A stretch of 64,000 bases of DNA from Arthrobacter sp. SPG23 (lineage in GTDB: Bacteria; Actinomycetota; Actinomycetes; Actinomycetales; Micrococcaceae): the NCBI RefSeq assembly GCF_000876655.1, contig NZ_JYCN01000026.1, forward strand, positions 124,001 through 188,000. Reading direction: 5' to 3'. A model generated the notes under the pieces. It did not search any database. It had not been told where the DNA came from and saw only the letters and a list, made by a program, of their open reading frames with translations. This document shows positions 34,997-43,981 of this stretch, piece after piece. Position 1 is the stretch's first letter. Each line of letters starts with the position of its first letter. The position numbers and the translations under genes were made by a program.

Positions 34997-35189
34997 GCGG
35001 TTAACCCTTCGCTGTGCGTCGTTGAAAGCGTGCCCCATGCTAAGGCTTCAAAGGTTGCAACCAGGCTGCATCGGCAACTGAGCACCAATCAAATCAGCAT
35101 GCTTACTATTTGGGGTAGATCGGGTTTACCATGAAGTTGTAGGCCACCGGCGGATCGCCGGCGGCAACCAAACCGGAGGGAGTAACACC

Positions 35190-35363
35190 ATGGGTCTGGG
35201 AGACAAGATCGATAACGCTGCCGAGAAGCTCGGCGGCAAGGGCAAGGAAGCTGCCGGAGAAGCCAAGAACGATCCGGGCCTGAAGGCCGAAGGTCAGGCT
35301 GATCAAAGCAAAGCGGACCTGAAGCAGGCGGGCGAGAAGGTCAAGGACGCCTTCAAGGAGTAA
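35190..35363 (+). CDS. CsbD family stress protein
   Basis: 57 residues: MGLGDKIDNAAEKLGGKGKE at the start, highly charged and Ala/Lys/Glu-rich, ending KADLKQAGEKVKDAFKE. This is the CsbD fold, a small protein strongly induced by general stress in many bacteria; its function is unknown. GGAGGGAG lies close before the ATG. A strong hairpin terminator follows the stop. It is short enough to be missed by length cut-offs but composition and ribosome site are convincing. Confidence 0.9.
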   Translation: MGLGDKIDNAAEKLGGKGKEAAGEAKNDPGLKAEGQADQSKADLKQAGEKVKDAFKE

Positions 35364-35375
35364 AACCGTCAGCAA

Positions 35376-35416
35376 AAGGAAGGGTGCCACTCCAATGCGG
35401 GCGGCACCCTTCCTTG
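35376..35416 (+). terminator. hairpin terminator after the CsbD gene
   Basis: AGGAAGGGTGCC (35377-35388) pairs with GGCACCCTTCCT (35403-35414) across a 14-base loop, followed by TTG. It starts 13 bp after the CsbD stop and is unrelated to the repeat family. Confidence 0.7.
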
Positions 35417-35487
35417 TCACCCCAGGCTGCAACGGGTACGGGCAGCAAGCATCCGGAGCAAATGTCCGGCTCTTGACAGGAAGTCCA

Positions 35488-35736
35488 GTGGATCCGACCA
35501 CCGTTGCCGGGTACGCACTCATTTACATGGCAGCAATAGCGGGGATAGTTGTCCTACTGCTGCCAATCCTGATCCTTTTTCTCCTGCTATTGCTGGTGAC
35601 GGGAGCCATTGGAATTGTTCTTCTCGCAGTGAAAACCCTCACGGTCGGACTCATCAGGGGCATCGCCGGGCTCTTCAGGAGTTTGAACGACCGCCATCTG
35701 CCCGGCAACCACGGCGGCGGACTGGTGCCGCACTAG
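35488..35736 (+). CDS. small hypothetical membrane protein
   Basis: 82 residues. One or two long hydrophobic segments (YALIYMAAIAGIVVLLLPIL running into further Leu/Val) and an amphipathic GLIRGIAGLFRSLNDRH region, then a Gly/His tail. The GTG at 35488 has AGGAAG five bases upstream and excludes a Cys-containing extension running through the terminator. I do not recognise a family. It may share the stress context of the CsbD gene. Convergent with the mannitol dehydrogenase gene. Confidence 0.6.
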   Translation: MDPTTVAGYALIYMAAIAGIVVLLLPILILFLLLLLVTGAIGIVLLAVKTLTVGLIRGIAGLFRSLNDRHLPGNHGGGLVPH

Positions 35737-35752
35737 CCGCCAGAACACAACG

Positions 35753-35780
35753 GACGACGGCGGGACTTCCCGCCGTCGTC
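35753..35780. repeat. palindromic intergenic repeat, copy 7
   Basis: 13-bp arms GACGACGGCGGGA/TCCCGCCGTCGTC around CT; outer right flank GGCTTGCGTT retained, left flank CACAACG reduced. Between convergent genes. Confidence 0.82.
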
Positions 35781-35793
35781 GGCTTGCGTTGAC

Positions 35794-37272
35794 CTATGAA
35801 CGGGACCGCAGGGGTTCCAGCGATCCGCGGGCACCGACGCTGTGGAGGTCGTCCAGGGTCTGCGCGTAAGCCGCCACGAAGACCGGGTGGTCCACCAGGT
35901 CCCCGAAGACTTCGCGGTTGGCAATGAAGGCGAGCGGCTCCTGGCGCTGCCGTGCGGCTGCTGCCATCAAGGGCTCTTTCAGCCGGTCCACCACGTCAAT
36001 GGGGTTTCCCTGTTCGTCGGTGCCTTCGTCATAGCGTGCCCAGCTGGCAACGATCGCCGCGGACCGGCGGATCTCCCCGCCTCGTTCAAGGTTGATGCGG
36101 ATCACCGGCACCAGCCATTTGGGAATCCGGTCCGAGCTTTCCGCGCACAGCCTGGCCAGGGTGTCCCGCACATGCTCGTTGGAGAACCGCTCGATCAGTG
36201 TCCGCCTGTAGGCATCGAGGTCGATGCCGGGGACCGGGTGGAGCGTGGGCGTGGCTTCCTTGTCCATGTAGTCCAGCAGGAACTCCGCAAACAAACCGTC
36301 CTGGGCAACCTCGTGGGCGTAGCGGTAGCGGGCGAGGTAGCCGAAGTAGCACATGCCCTGGTGGCTGGCGTTGAGCAGCCGGAGTTTCATCAGCTCGTAG
36401 GGTTCGACGTCCTCAACCAACTGGACCCCGGCGTCCTCGAAGGCCGGCCGGCCGAGGCTGAAGTGGTCCTCGAGGACCCACTGCTCGAACGGTTCGCACA
36501 CCACCGGCCAGGCATCCTCGACGCCGAATTCCCCGGCAATCGCTGCACGGTCGGCGTCGGTGGTTACCGGGGTGATGCGGTCCACCATGCTGTTGGGAAA
36601 GGGAACGTTCTCCTCCATCCAGGCGCCCAGTTCAGGGTCCTTGAGGTTCGCGAACGCGGTGAACATTGTGCGGGCCACATCGCCGTTGCCCTGGATGTTG
36701 TCGCAGGACATCACCGTGAACGGCGCGAGCCCGCGTGCCCTCCGCCGGGACAGCGCTTCAGTGACGAGGCCGAAGGTCGTCCGGGGTGCGGCACCGGGCT
36801 GGAGGTCGTGGACCACGTCGGGGTTGCCGGCGTCGAACTCGCCGGTGACGTGGTGGAAGTTGTAGCCGCCTTCGGTGACTGTCAGCGAAACAATCCGGAC
36901 GGCGTCGGACGCCATTTTCTCGATGACGGCTTCGGGATCGTCGGGCGCGAAGAGGTACTCGATGATCGAGCCGATGACGCGGCCCTCCCGGGTTCCGTCA
37001 GGGTGCTTCACCACCAGGGTGTACAGGCAGCCCTGGCTCTCCATCACCTGCTTCATCCGGGCATCGCCGGGCAGGACCCCGACGCCGCAGATGGCCCAGT
37101 CGTGCGCCTTGCCGGCGTTCATCAGCCGGTCCAGGTACATGGCCTGATGGGCGCGGTGGAATCCGCCCACGCCGAAGTGGACAATCCCGGAGGTCAGGCC
37201 GGAACGGTCGTAGGAGGGTACCGCCAGGGAATCAGGCAGTCCGGCAAGGACGCCGGGCTCGAGTGCAGGCAT
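35794..37272 (-). CDS. mannitol dehydrogenase family protein
   Basis: 492 residues, the length of long-chain polyol dehydrogenases such as mannitol 2-dehydrogenase. N-terminal Rossmann start IVHFGVGGFHRAHQAMYLD; SCDNIQGNGDVAR; catalytic lysine region ELMKLRLLNASHQGMCYFGY. It oxidises mannitol, arabitol or a related polyol to the ketose with NAD. It is the last gene of the polyol operon: binding protein, two permeases, zinc dehydrogenase, PfkB kinase, then this, three bases after the kinase stop. Confidence 0.9.
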   Translation of the reverse strand: MPALEPGVLAGLPDSLAVPSYDRSGLTSGIVHFGVGGFHRAHQAMYLDRLMNAGKAHDWAICGVGVLPGDARMKQVMESQGCLYTLVVKHPDGTREGRVIGSIIEYLFAPDDPEAVIEKMASDAVRIVSLTVTEGGYNFHHVTGEFDAGNPDVVHDLQPGAAPRTTFGLVTEALSRRRARGLAPFTVMSCDNIQGNGDVARTMFTAFANLKDPELGAWMEENVPFPNSMVDRITPVTTDADRAAIAGEFGVEDAWPVVCEPFEQWVLEDHFSLGRPAFEDAGVQLVEDVEPYELMKLRLLNASHQGMCYFGYLARYRYAHEVAQDGLFAEFLLDYMDKEATPTLHPVPGIDLDAYRRTLIERFSNEHVRDTLARLCAESSDRIPKWLVPVIRINLERGGEIRRSAAIVASWARYDEGTDEQGNPIDVVDRLKEPLMAAAARQRQEPLAFIANREVFGDLVDHPVFVAAYAQTLDDLHSVGARGSLEPLRSRS

Positions 37273-37275
37273 TGT

Positions 37276-38256
37276 CTAACCTTCCGATGCAGTGAGGGAC
37301 CCGGTCAAGGAACCCAGTTCGGCTGATGTGGGCGGGTTGGCACCCGGGCGGGAACAGGTGATGGCGGCTGCCCTGTTGGCATACGCGGCCAGGGCGTGCA
37401 GCTCCCCCGGATCCAGGTCAGCCAGTCTGGATCGCGCGGCGGCTCCCACCGCGTCCAGCCGGGCCAGCCCGCCGATCAGGCCGGCCATGAACGAGTCTCC
37501 CGCCCCGACGGTGTCCGCCACCGAGACGGGTTCCGCGGCCATTTCCACACGGCCCCGCCGTGTCACGACAACCGGCCCGTCCGCGCCCCGTGTCAGCGCC
37601 ACGAGGGCCGGTCCAAGCTCGAGCCATGCTGCCATCGACTCCTCCGGCGTCCTGTCCGGGTAGAGCCAGGCCAGGTCTTCATCGCTGGCCTTGACCACAT
37701 CGCTGGCGGCCACGAAGACTTCCGCCTGCGTGCGCGCCGCCGCAGAATCGGGGCTGAGCCCCGGCCGGCAATTGGGGTCGTAGCTGACGGTCGCATGCGC
37801 CCGGGCCGCTTTCACCAGGGTAAGCGTGGCGTGGTCCCCCGGCGCGAGCACGGCAGCAATCGACCCCGTATGGACGTGGATGGATCCCCCGACGGCGGCC
37901 AGGGCGGGAAGCGACGCCCCGTTGATGTCCCAGCTGATGTCGAAGGCGTACGTGGCGGCGCCGCCGGGATTGAGCGTGGCGGTCGCCGTTGACGTGGGTG
38001 CGCTGCCGCCCCTGATCACTGTGATGCCGTTGGACTCCAGGTGCTCTTCGATCATGAGCCCGTACCGGTCATCTGCGTAGTGCGTCACGAGGTTCGTCGC
38101 CAGGCCCAGCCGCGCAACCCCCACCGCCACGTTGAGGGGGCTCCCGCCTGGGTGCGCCTGGGTTGGCCCTGACTGGGTTGGCCCCGCCTGGGTGGAGCCG
38201 GCGCGGTGCGGATCGTTGATGATATCGACGAGGGATTCGCCAATGACGGTGATCAT
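37276..38256 (-). CDS. PfkB-family carbohydrate kinase (fructokinase-like)
   Basis: 326 residues. The ATP/catalytic signature DTVGAGDSFMAGLIGG with the base aspartate is near residue 250, and GGSPLNVAVGVARLG is the N-terminal sugar site. It probably phosphorylates fructose or another ketose produced by the two polyol dehydrogenases around it. Oddity: a Thr-Gln-rich insert STQAGPTQSGPTQAHP interrupts the N-terminal lid, coded by short imperfect tandem DNA repeats near 38155-38200. The ATG is two bases after the dehydrogenase stop, so co-translation is likely. Confidence 0.88.
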   Translation of the reverse strand: MITVIGESLVDIINDPHRAGSTQAGPTQSGPTQAHPGGSPLNVAVGVARLGLATNLVTHYADDRYGLMIEEHLESNGITVIRGGSAPTSTATATLNPGGAATYAFDISWDINGASLPALAAVGGSIHVHTGSIAAVLAPGDHATLTLVKAARAHATVSYDPNCRPGLSPDSAAARTQAEVFVAASDVVKASDEDLAWLYPDRTPEESMAAWLELGPALVALTRGADGPVVVTRRGRVEMAAEPVSVADTVGAGDSFMAGLIGGLARLDAVGAAARSRLADLDPGELHALAAYANRAAAITCSRPGANPPTSAELGSLTGSLTASEG

Positions 38257-38258
38257 GG

Positions 38259-39320
38259 TCAGCGGCCCGGGTAGACCACGGCTTTGAGCTGCCCGGGCTG
38301 TTTGCCGGCCTTGAGCGCTTCCTCGGATTCGGCGAGGGCGAACCTGCCGGTGACCAGGATGTCCAGGTCCACTTTTCCGTCGGCGATCAGCTGGATGGCC
38401 AGCGGCCAGGTGTTGGTGTACCGGAACACTCCGGAGAGCCAGATCTCCCGGTTCTGGATGTACGAGACGGGGAGTTCGACGTCGTCCGCCCCGAGCCCCA
38501 CGAGGATGACCCTCCCGGCCGGTCCCACGGCTTTGATGCCGGAACGGACAGCCTGGGGCGCGCCGGAAGCGTCAATGAACGCATCGACGTCGAGCCCTTC
38601 CACGCTGTCTGTCCTGGCGTTGAGCGCGTGCGTGGCGCCGTGTTCCAAGGCGAAGGCCAGGCGGTCCTCGGCAATGTCGCTGATGTAGATTTCGGCGGCA
38701 CCGAAGGCGCGGGCCGCCTGGGCAGCGATGATGCCGATGGGGCCGGCACCGGCGATCAGCACCCGGCTGCCGGGCTTGATCTCGGCACGTTCGCAGGCCC
38801 AGAGCCCCACGGAGAGCGGTTCGATGAGGGCTGCCGCCTCATCGCTGACGCTGTCCGGAATGTCGTAGGCGAAGTCGCTCTGGATGGTCACGTATTCGGC
38901 GAAGGCGCCGTCGATCGGCGGGGTGGCGTAGAACTCGATGTCCGGGCACAGGTTGTAGCGGCCGGCCTTGCACTGCTTGCACGTACGGCAGGGGCGCTGG
39001 GGTTCGACGGCGACCCGCTGGCCGATGCGGGCAGCGTCCACGGCGCTTCCGACGGCGGCGATCCTGCCGGAGAGCTCGTGGCCCAGGATCAGCGGGTGGT
39101 CCACCACGTAGTCGCCGATCCGGCCGTGCTCGTAGTAGTGGACGTCGCTGCCGCAGACGCCGACGGCGGCGACCCGGACCAGGACCTGGTCGGCGTCGAG
39201 CTGCGGAACGGGCAGGGTTTCCAGGGCCATGTCGCCCTGGCGCTTCAGGATGGCGGCACGCATGGTGGCGGGCAGGTGGGCGTGCGCGTGGGTGCTGGAC
39301 TGGACGGTTGGTGTTGTCAT
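38259..39320 (-). CDS. zinc-dependent sorbitol/xylitol-type dehydrogenase
   Basis: 353 residues, medium-chain dehydrogenase. Catalytic zinc cysteine in GVCGSDVHYYEHGRIGDYVV, GHELSG, structural zinc cluster CRTCKQCKAGRYNLC, and NAD fold GAGPIGIIAAQAARAFGA. The YYEHGRIG block is typical of sorbitol/xylitol dehydrogenases. The start at 39320 begins MTTPTVQSS with a His/Ala-rich lead of about 18 residues; MRAAILKRQG could be a shorter start. Part of the polyol operon between the ABC permeases and the kinase. Confidence 0.9.
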   Translation of the reverse strand: MTTPTVQSSTHAHAHLPATMRAAILKRQGDMALETLPVPQLDADQVLVRVAAVGVCGSDVHYYEHGRIGDYVVDHPLILGHELSGRIAAVGSAVDAARIGQRVAVEPQRPCRTCKQCKAGRYNLCPDIEFYATPPIDGAFAEYVTIQSDFAYDIPDSVSDEAAALIEPLSVGLWACERAEIKPGSRVLIAGAGPIGIIAAQAARAFGAAEIYISDIAEDRLAFALEHGATHALNARTDSVEGLDVDAFIDASGAPQAVRSGIKAVGPAGRVILVGLGADDVELPVSYIQNREIWLSGVFRYTNTWPLAIQLIADGKVDLDILVTGRFALAESEEALKAGKQPGQLKAVVYPGR

Positions 39321-39355
39321 CTGGGTAATCCTCTGGGAATCGAAGGGACGGCGGG

Positions 39356-40273
39356 CTATTTCACGGCGCCGAGGGAGAGGCCCTGGACGAGTTTGTCCTG
39401 GGCGGCGAATCCGGCGAACAGCACCGGGAGAGAGATGACGACGGCGGCGGCGCAGACCTTGGCGAGGAAGAGGCCCTGGCCTGAGACGAAGCCGGTCAGG
39501 AAGACGGGTGCGGTGCCTGCCACCACGCCGGTGAGGACCCGGGCCAGGAGCAGTTCGTTCCAGCTGAAGATGAAGCAGATCAGGGCGGTCGCGGCGATGC
39601 CGGGCATCGCGACGGGGGCGATGATCTTGCGCAGGATGAGGAGGAGGCCCGCGCCGTCGATCTGGGCGGCTTCCAGCATTTCCTCGGGCACCTCGGCGAG
39701 GAACGAGCGCATCATCCACACCGCGATAGGGAGGTTCATGGACGTGTACATCAGGATCAGGAACCAGATGTTGTCCAGGGCTCCGACGGTCCGGGCGAAG
39801 AGGTAAAGCGGCAGGATCGCAGCCACCACGGGCATCATCTTCGTGGAGAGGAAGAAGAACATCACGTCGGTCCACTTCTTCACCGGCCGGATGGACAGGG
39901 CGTAGGCAGCAGGGATGGCCAGGGCCAGGACGAGGACCGTGGACAGGATGGAGGCGGTGGCGGAATTGATCAGCGACGGCCAGGGGCTGACGCCGGAGGT
40001 TTCGCCGAAGAACTCCTTGTAGGCGTCCAGGGTGAGGTTCGCGGCGATGGACGGCGGGTTGGTGGCCGCGTCCGTTTCGGAGTGGAAGGACGTGAGGATC
40101 ATCCACACGACGGGTGCCGCGAAGAGCAACGCCAGGAGCCAGGCCGCAATGCCGGCGCCGGTGCTGTTGCGGGTGGGGTCCATCCGGGTCTTGCCGCGCC
40201 GGCGCGGGCCGGCGTTCAGGGCGGTCGGCCCGGAAAGGGATTCACTGGGTGCGGCCGGGGTGAGGGTGCTCAT
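39356..40273 (-). CDS. polyol/sugar ABC transporter permease (second)
   Basis: 305 residues, six helices, of the MalG/SmoG type. The EAA loop with EEMLEAAQIDGAGLLLILRK lies before the last helices. The ATG overlaps the upstream permease stop by four bases (40270-40273). It forms the membrane channel with the first permease. No ATPase gene is present in the operon, so a shared MsmK-type ATPase elsewhere is expected. A long out-of-phase extension upstream was rejected. Confidence 0.9.
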   Translation of the reverse strand: MSTLTPAAPSESLSGPTALNAGPRRRGKTRMDPTRNSTGAGIAAWLLALLFAAPVVWMILTSFHSETDAATNPPSIAANLTLDAYKEFFGETSGVSPWPSLINSATASILSTVLVLALAIPAAYALSIRPVKKWTDVMFFFLSTKMMPVVAAILPLYLFARTVGALDNIWFLILMYTSMNLPIAVWMMRSFLAEVPEEMLEAAQIDGAGLLLILRKIIAPVAMPGIAATALICFIFSWNELLLARVLTGVVAGTAPVFLTGFVSGQGLFLAKVCAAAVVISLPVLFAGFAAQDKLVQGLSLGAVK

Positions 40274-41238
40274 CGTGCTGCCTCCTTCTTGAAGAGCGAG
40301 AATACGGTGCGGAGTGCGAAGGTCGCCACGATGATGGTGCCGATGACCACCACGACGCCGGCGGCGGAGGCCAGGCCGTATTCGTTGGCGAAGTAGAACG
40401 TCTGGTAGATCGCGTAAGGCAGGTTGGCCGTGCCCAGTCCGCCTGCGGTGAGGGTGAAGACGGCGTCGAAGTTCTGCACGATGTAGATCGCGCCGAGCAG
40501 GCCGCCCAGCTCCAGGTACTGGCGCAGGTGCGGCAGCGTGAGGTGCCGGAAGATTGCCCACGGCGTGGCGCCGTCCATCTGGGCCGCTTCCACAGTGTCC
40601 ATGGGACGTGACTGCAGGCCTGCGAGCAGGATGAGCATCATGAAGGGGGTCCACTGCCAGACCAGCGAGACTATGACCGCCATCAGGGGTGCCTGGGAGA
40701 GCAGGTCCAGCTGGGGCGGCGTGACGCTGCCGAAGAGGGACCAGATCCAGGTCAGGATTCCGTTGATCAACCCGTACGTGGGGTTGAGGAGGGCATGCTT
40801 CCAGATGAGGGCGGCGGCCACGGGGACCACCAGGAACGGCGCGATCAGCAGGGTGCGTGCCAGTCCGCGGCCGATGAACTTCTTGTCCAGCAGCAGCGCC
40901 AGGCCCAGGCCGATGAGCAGGCTCGCCAGGACGACGGCGACGGTAAGGAGGATGGTGGTGAAGATCGCCTGGCGCAGGTCCGGGTCGGTGAGGACCGTGA
41001 CGTAGTTTTCCAGGCCGGCGAATGCCGTCTTGTCCGGGCTCAGGCTGTTCCAGTTCAGGAACGAGATGATCAGCGTCACCACGAAAGGGAGCTGAGTGAC
41101 GATGATGAGGAAGACCAGGGCCGGGAGCAGCGGCGCGCGCCGTGCCCAGGCCAGGGCGCGTTCACGCGACTTGGCGTTCCTGGATGGTTTGGCTGCGGTG
41201 TGTCCCGATCGGGAGATACGCGCCGTTGCGGTAGTCAT
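40270..41238 (-). CDS. polyol/sugar ABC transporter permease (first)
   Basis: 322 residues of the MalF/SmoF type with about six helices; starts with a basic cytosolic tail (GHTAAKPSRNAKSRERALAW). The EAA loop is MDTVEAAQMDGATPWAIFRH followed by LTLPHLRQYLEL. It lies 26 bp after the binding-protein gene and is coupled to the second permease. With binding protein and dehydrogenases, it fits a mannitol/sorbitol importer (Smo/Mtl-like). Confidence 0.9.
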   Translation of the reverse strand: MTTATARISRSGHTAAKPSRNAKSRERALAWARRAPLLPALVFLIIVTQLPFVVTLIISFLNWNSLSPDKTAFAGLENYVTVLTDPDLRQAIFTTILLTVAVVLASLLIGLGLALLLDKKFIGRGLARTLLIAPFLVVPVAAALIWKHALLNPTYGLINGILTWIWSLFGSVTPPQLDLLSQAPLMAVIVSLVWQWTPFMMLILLAGLQSRPMDTVEAAQMDGATPWAIFRHLTLPHLRQYLELGGLLGAIYIVQNFDAVFTLTAGGLGTANLPYAIYQTFYFANEYGLASAAGVVVVIGTIIVATFALRTVFSLFKKEAAR

Positions 41239-41264
41239 GGGATTCTCCTGCGGTTTGGGTGGTG

Positions 41265-42611
41265 CTACTTGTACTTATTGCCGATTTTTTGGGCGGCTTC
41301 CTGGCCCTTGGCCAGCGCGTCCGCTACGGAGCCCTGGCCGGCGATGACGGAACTGACACCCTGTGAGACGTTGGTGCCTAGCGCAGCGAACTCGGGAATG
41401 CCCACGAACTGGATGCCGACGGCGGGCCGCTCCTGGGCGCCGGGGTTCTTCGGGTCGGCGTTCTCAATGGCGAAGCGTTCGGCCTTGAAGAACGGGGCCG
41501 CTTTCTGGAACTCGGCATTCTCGTAGGTGGAGATGCGCTTGCCGGAGGGGACCTTCGCCCAGCCGAGCTTGGACGCCACGAGTTCCTCATACTCCTTGGA
41601 ACTGGCCCAGGCGATGAACTTCCCGGCAGCATCCTGCTTCTTGGAGGCCGCCTGCACGGCCCAGGACCAGGTCCACAACCAGCCGGAGGACTTGGTTTCC
41701 TTCACGGGGGCCTGGGCGTAGCCGATCTTCCCCTTGACGGGTGACGCCTCGGCTTCCAGTGCCCCGGCGGCGGAGGTGGCGTCGTACCACATGGCCACCT
41801 TGCTCTGGCTCATGTTGTTCAGGCACTCGGTGAATCCGGCCTGGGCCGCGCCTGCCTCACCATGCTCGCGGACCAGCTTGGTGTAGAACTCGGTGGCTGC
41901 GGTGAATTCCGGGCTGTTGACCTGGGCGTTCCAGTCCTTGTCGAACCAGGTGCCGCCGAAGGTGTTCACCACGGTGGTCAGCGGCGCGAAGACCTGGCCC
42001 CAGCCGGGCTGGCCGCGCAGGCAGATGCCTTTCATCCCGGGGGCTGCGCCGTCCACCTTTGCCGCGATGTCCGCGACCTCATCCCAGGTGGGCTTCTCCG
42101 GCATGGTCAGGCCCTTGGCGTCCAGGATGTCTTTCCGGTACATCAGGAAGGACGATTCGCCGTAGAACGGTTCGCCGTAGAGCTTGCCGTCGGTGCCGGT
42201 GAGGGACGCCGTGTAGGCCGGCAGGATGTCGTCCTGGTCAAACCCGGCGTCCTTGGCCACGTTGTCCAGTGGAGCGAGCCAGCCGTTGGCGGAATAGAAC
42301 GGGATCTCGTAGTTGGACAGGGAGGCAACATCGTACTGACCGGCCTGGCTGGAGAACTCCTGGCTGATCTTGGCGCGGACGTCGTTCTCCGGCAGGATCG
42401 TGTAGTTGACCTTGACGCCGGTCTCCTTGGTGAAATTCTCCGCGGTGAGCCGCTGCAGGTCCTCCATCTGGGGGTTGTTCACCATCAGGACGTTGATGCT
42501 GTTCGGGTCACCGGCGGAGTTGCCTCCGCCAGCACCTGCACAGGCCGTGGCGCTCAGGGCGACGCACAGGGCGCCGGCTGCCAGAGCGGCAACGCGAGTT
42601 TTTGGGCGCAT
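41265..42611 (-). CDS. ABC transporter polyol/sugar-binding lipoprotein
   Basis: 448 residues. Signal with lipobox SATACAG near residue 22, so lipid-anchored outside the membrane. Family-1 extracellular binding-protein blocks: INVLMVNNPQMEDLQRLT, NYEIPFYSANGWLAPLD, ESSFLMYRKDILDAKGL and a late SGWLWTWSWAVQAAS. Related proteins deliver mannitol, sorbitol or other polyols. First gene of the six-gene operon, divergent from an AraC regulator across 276 bp containing TGTGCG-N4-CGCACA. Confidence 0.9.
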   Translation of the reverse strand: MRPKTRVAALAAGALCVALSATACAGAGGGNSAGDPNSINVLMVNNPQMEDLQRLTAENFTKETGVKVNYTILPENDVRAKISQEFSSQAGQYDVASLSNYEIPFYSANGWLAPLDNVAKDAGFDQDDILPAYTASLTGTDGKLYGEPFYGESSFLMYRKDILDAKGLTMPEKPTWDEVADIAAKVDGAAPGMKGICLRGQPGWGQVFAPLTTVVNTFGGTWFDKDWNAQVNSPEFTAATEFYTKLVREHGEAGAAQAGFTECLNNMSQSKVAMWYDATSAAGALEAEASPVKGKIGYAQAPVKETKSSGWLWTWSWAVQAASKKQDAAGKFIAWASSKEYEELVASKLGWAKVPSGKRISTYENAEFQKAAPFFKAERFAIENADPKNPGAQERPAVGIQFVGIPEFAALGTNVSQGVSSVIAGQGSVADALAKGQEAAQKIGNKYK

Positions 42612-42740
42612 TAAGGACTCCTTTGTACTTCAGGGGTGCACAGCCGCTGTACTTCGACTGCTGCGTCGAGGTACCGGACTGGGGCGGGGCCTGCCATCGG
42701 GTATCCGTGGTGCCGCGCTGATGTTCCTCAACTTTAGGCG

Positions 42741-42756
42741 TGTGCGGTAGCGCACA
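42741..42756. promoter_or_regulatory. inverted repeat between polyol operon and AraC gene
   Basis: TGTGCGGTAGCGCACA: perfect 6-bp arms around GTAG, about 130 bp from both start codons. Candidate operator for polyol control. AraC proteins usually bind direct repeats, so another regulator may use it. Confidence 0.45.
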
Positions 42757-42887
42757 ACTAGCGCCCTGGTTGCCAGTTTCTGATACTTATTTTCCCGACG
42801 GTTCGCCTCCGGCAGGGGCTAACCTAAGGAAAAGGCTGTTGCGAGCTGTCCATTTTTCATAACCCACGGATCCCACGGAGAACCACC

Positions 42888-43811
42888 ATGAGTGCCGCCG
42901 AACCCACCGACGGAGCCACCGCCAGGCTGGCCGAAAGGCTGCTGGGGATGCGGGCCAACAGGGAGGTCATCCCGCCCGATCCCAACCACTCGGTCCGGTG
43001 GCACCAGCACGACTACCCCAGCCCCGTGGCGCGGTGGAACTACCATCCCGAGTACGAGATCCACCTGATCCGGAAGGGCACCGGGAAGTTCATCGTGGGA
43101 GACCACATCGGCACCTTCGAGGCAGGCCACGTGTCCCTGGTCGGCTCCGGTCTGCCGCACGACTGGGTAAGCGACCTTGAGCCCGGCGAAGTGCTGGCGA
43201 ACCGGGACGCCGTCATCCAGTTCGACGGAAAATGGGTCGAACAGACCGCCGCGTTGGTCCCCGAGATGGCGGAGGTCAAGCCCCTGCTGGAGCAGTCCGC
43301 ACGCGGGATCGAGTTCCTGGGCCGGTCAGCCGGGAAGGCGGCCGCATCCATCGAGGCGATGGGCACCTCCACCGGGCTGGAACGGCTACACCACCTCTTT
43401 GAACTGTTTGCTGTCCTTGCCCATGCACCCGCGGAAGAGCGGCGGTATCTTGCCGATGAGTGGTTCCGGCCGCAGCTGGACGGCCAGGCCGCAGCAGTGG
43501 TGGACATCATCCTGGAGTACGTGTTCAGCAACCATGCCGGAAGCGTGAAGATGTCCGAGGCGGCAGCACTGGTGGGAATGCCGGAGCCCACCTTCTCGAA
43601 ATACTTCAAGCGCGCCACCGGCCAGAACTTCAGCGACCTGGTCCGCAAGCTCCGGCTGGCGCACGCACGGCGCCTGCTGGAGCGCAGCGACAAGGCGATC
43701 TCCGAGATCTGCTACGAAGTCGGATTCTCCAACCTGTCCAACTTCAACCGGCACTTCGTCAACGACGCCGGCGAGACCCCGCGGCAGTACCGGCAACGGG
43801 TCCAAAGCTGA
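42888..43811 (+). CDS. AraC-family transcriptional regulator
   Basis: 307 residues. N-terminal cupin-like sensor (WNYHPEYEIHLIRKGTGKFI) and C-terminal double helix-turn-helix: MSEAAALVGMPEPTFSKYFK, then LRLAHARRLLERSDKAISEI and CYEVGFSNLSNFNRHF, the AraC signature. It is the obvious activator of the divergent polyol operon. Its effector is presumably the polyol. A palindromic repeat follows its stop. Confidence 0.9.
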   Translation: MSAAEPTDGATARLAERLLGMRANREVIPPDPNHSVRWHQHDYPSPVARWNYHPEYEIHLIRKGTGKFIVGDHIGTFEAGHVSLVGSGLPHDWVSDLEPGEVLANRDAVIQFDGKWVEQTAALVPEMAEVKPLLEQSARGIEFLGRSAGKAAASIEAMGTSTGLERLHHLFELFAVLAHAPAEERRYLADEWFRPQLDGQAAAVVDIILEYVFSNHAGSVKMSEAAALVGMPEPTFSKYFKRATGQNFSDLVRKLRLAHARRLLERSDKAISEICYEVGFSNLSNFNRHFVNDAGETPRQYRQRVQS

Positions 43812-43826
43812 CCGCCTTCCGCCCTC

Positions 43827-43870
43827 CGCAAGCGGACGACGACGGGACTTCCCGGCGTCGTCCGCTTGCG
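43827..43870. repeat. palindromic intergenic repeat, copy 8
   Basis: 21-bp arms CGCAAGCGGACGACGACGGG... around CT, one mismatched pair, with complete CGCAAGCGG/CCGCTTGCG ends and TTTGGCGCC outside. It lies after araC. Confidence 0.85.
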
Positions 43871-43981
43871 TTTGGCGCCACACCGGAAGCCCTTTTATGT
43901 TCCCGCCGGAGTGGCTAAGATGTGTTTTCTTCAGACGGTACGCAGACGCCGTCTTCGTCTTCTCCAGGAAGAGACCGGCAC

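Noticed and set aside
34400..35134. Open frame on the plus strand across adenylate kinase
   Set aside because: Shadow of adk, whose P-loop and AMP-site motifs are unmistakable on the minus strand.
39321..40106. N-terminal extension of the sorbitol-type dehydrogenase to 615 codons
   Set aside because: The extension overlaps the ABC permease in another frame and is Arg/Pro-rich; the dehydrogenase fold begins at 39320.
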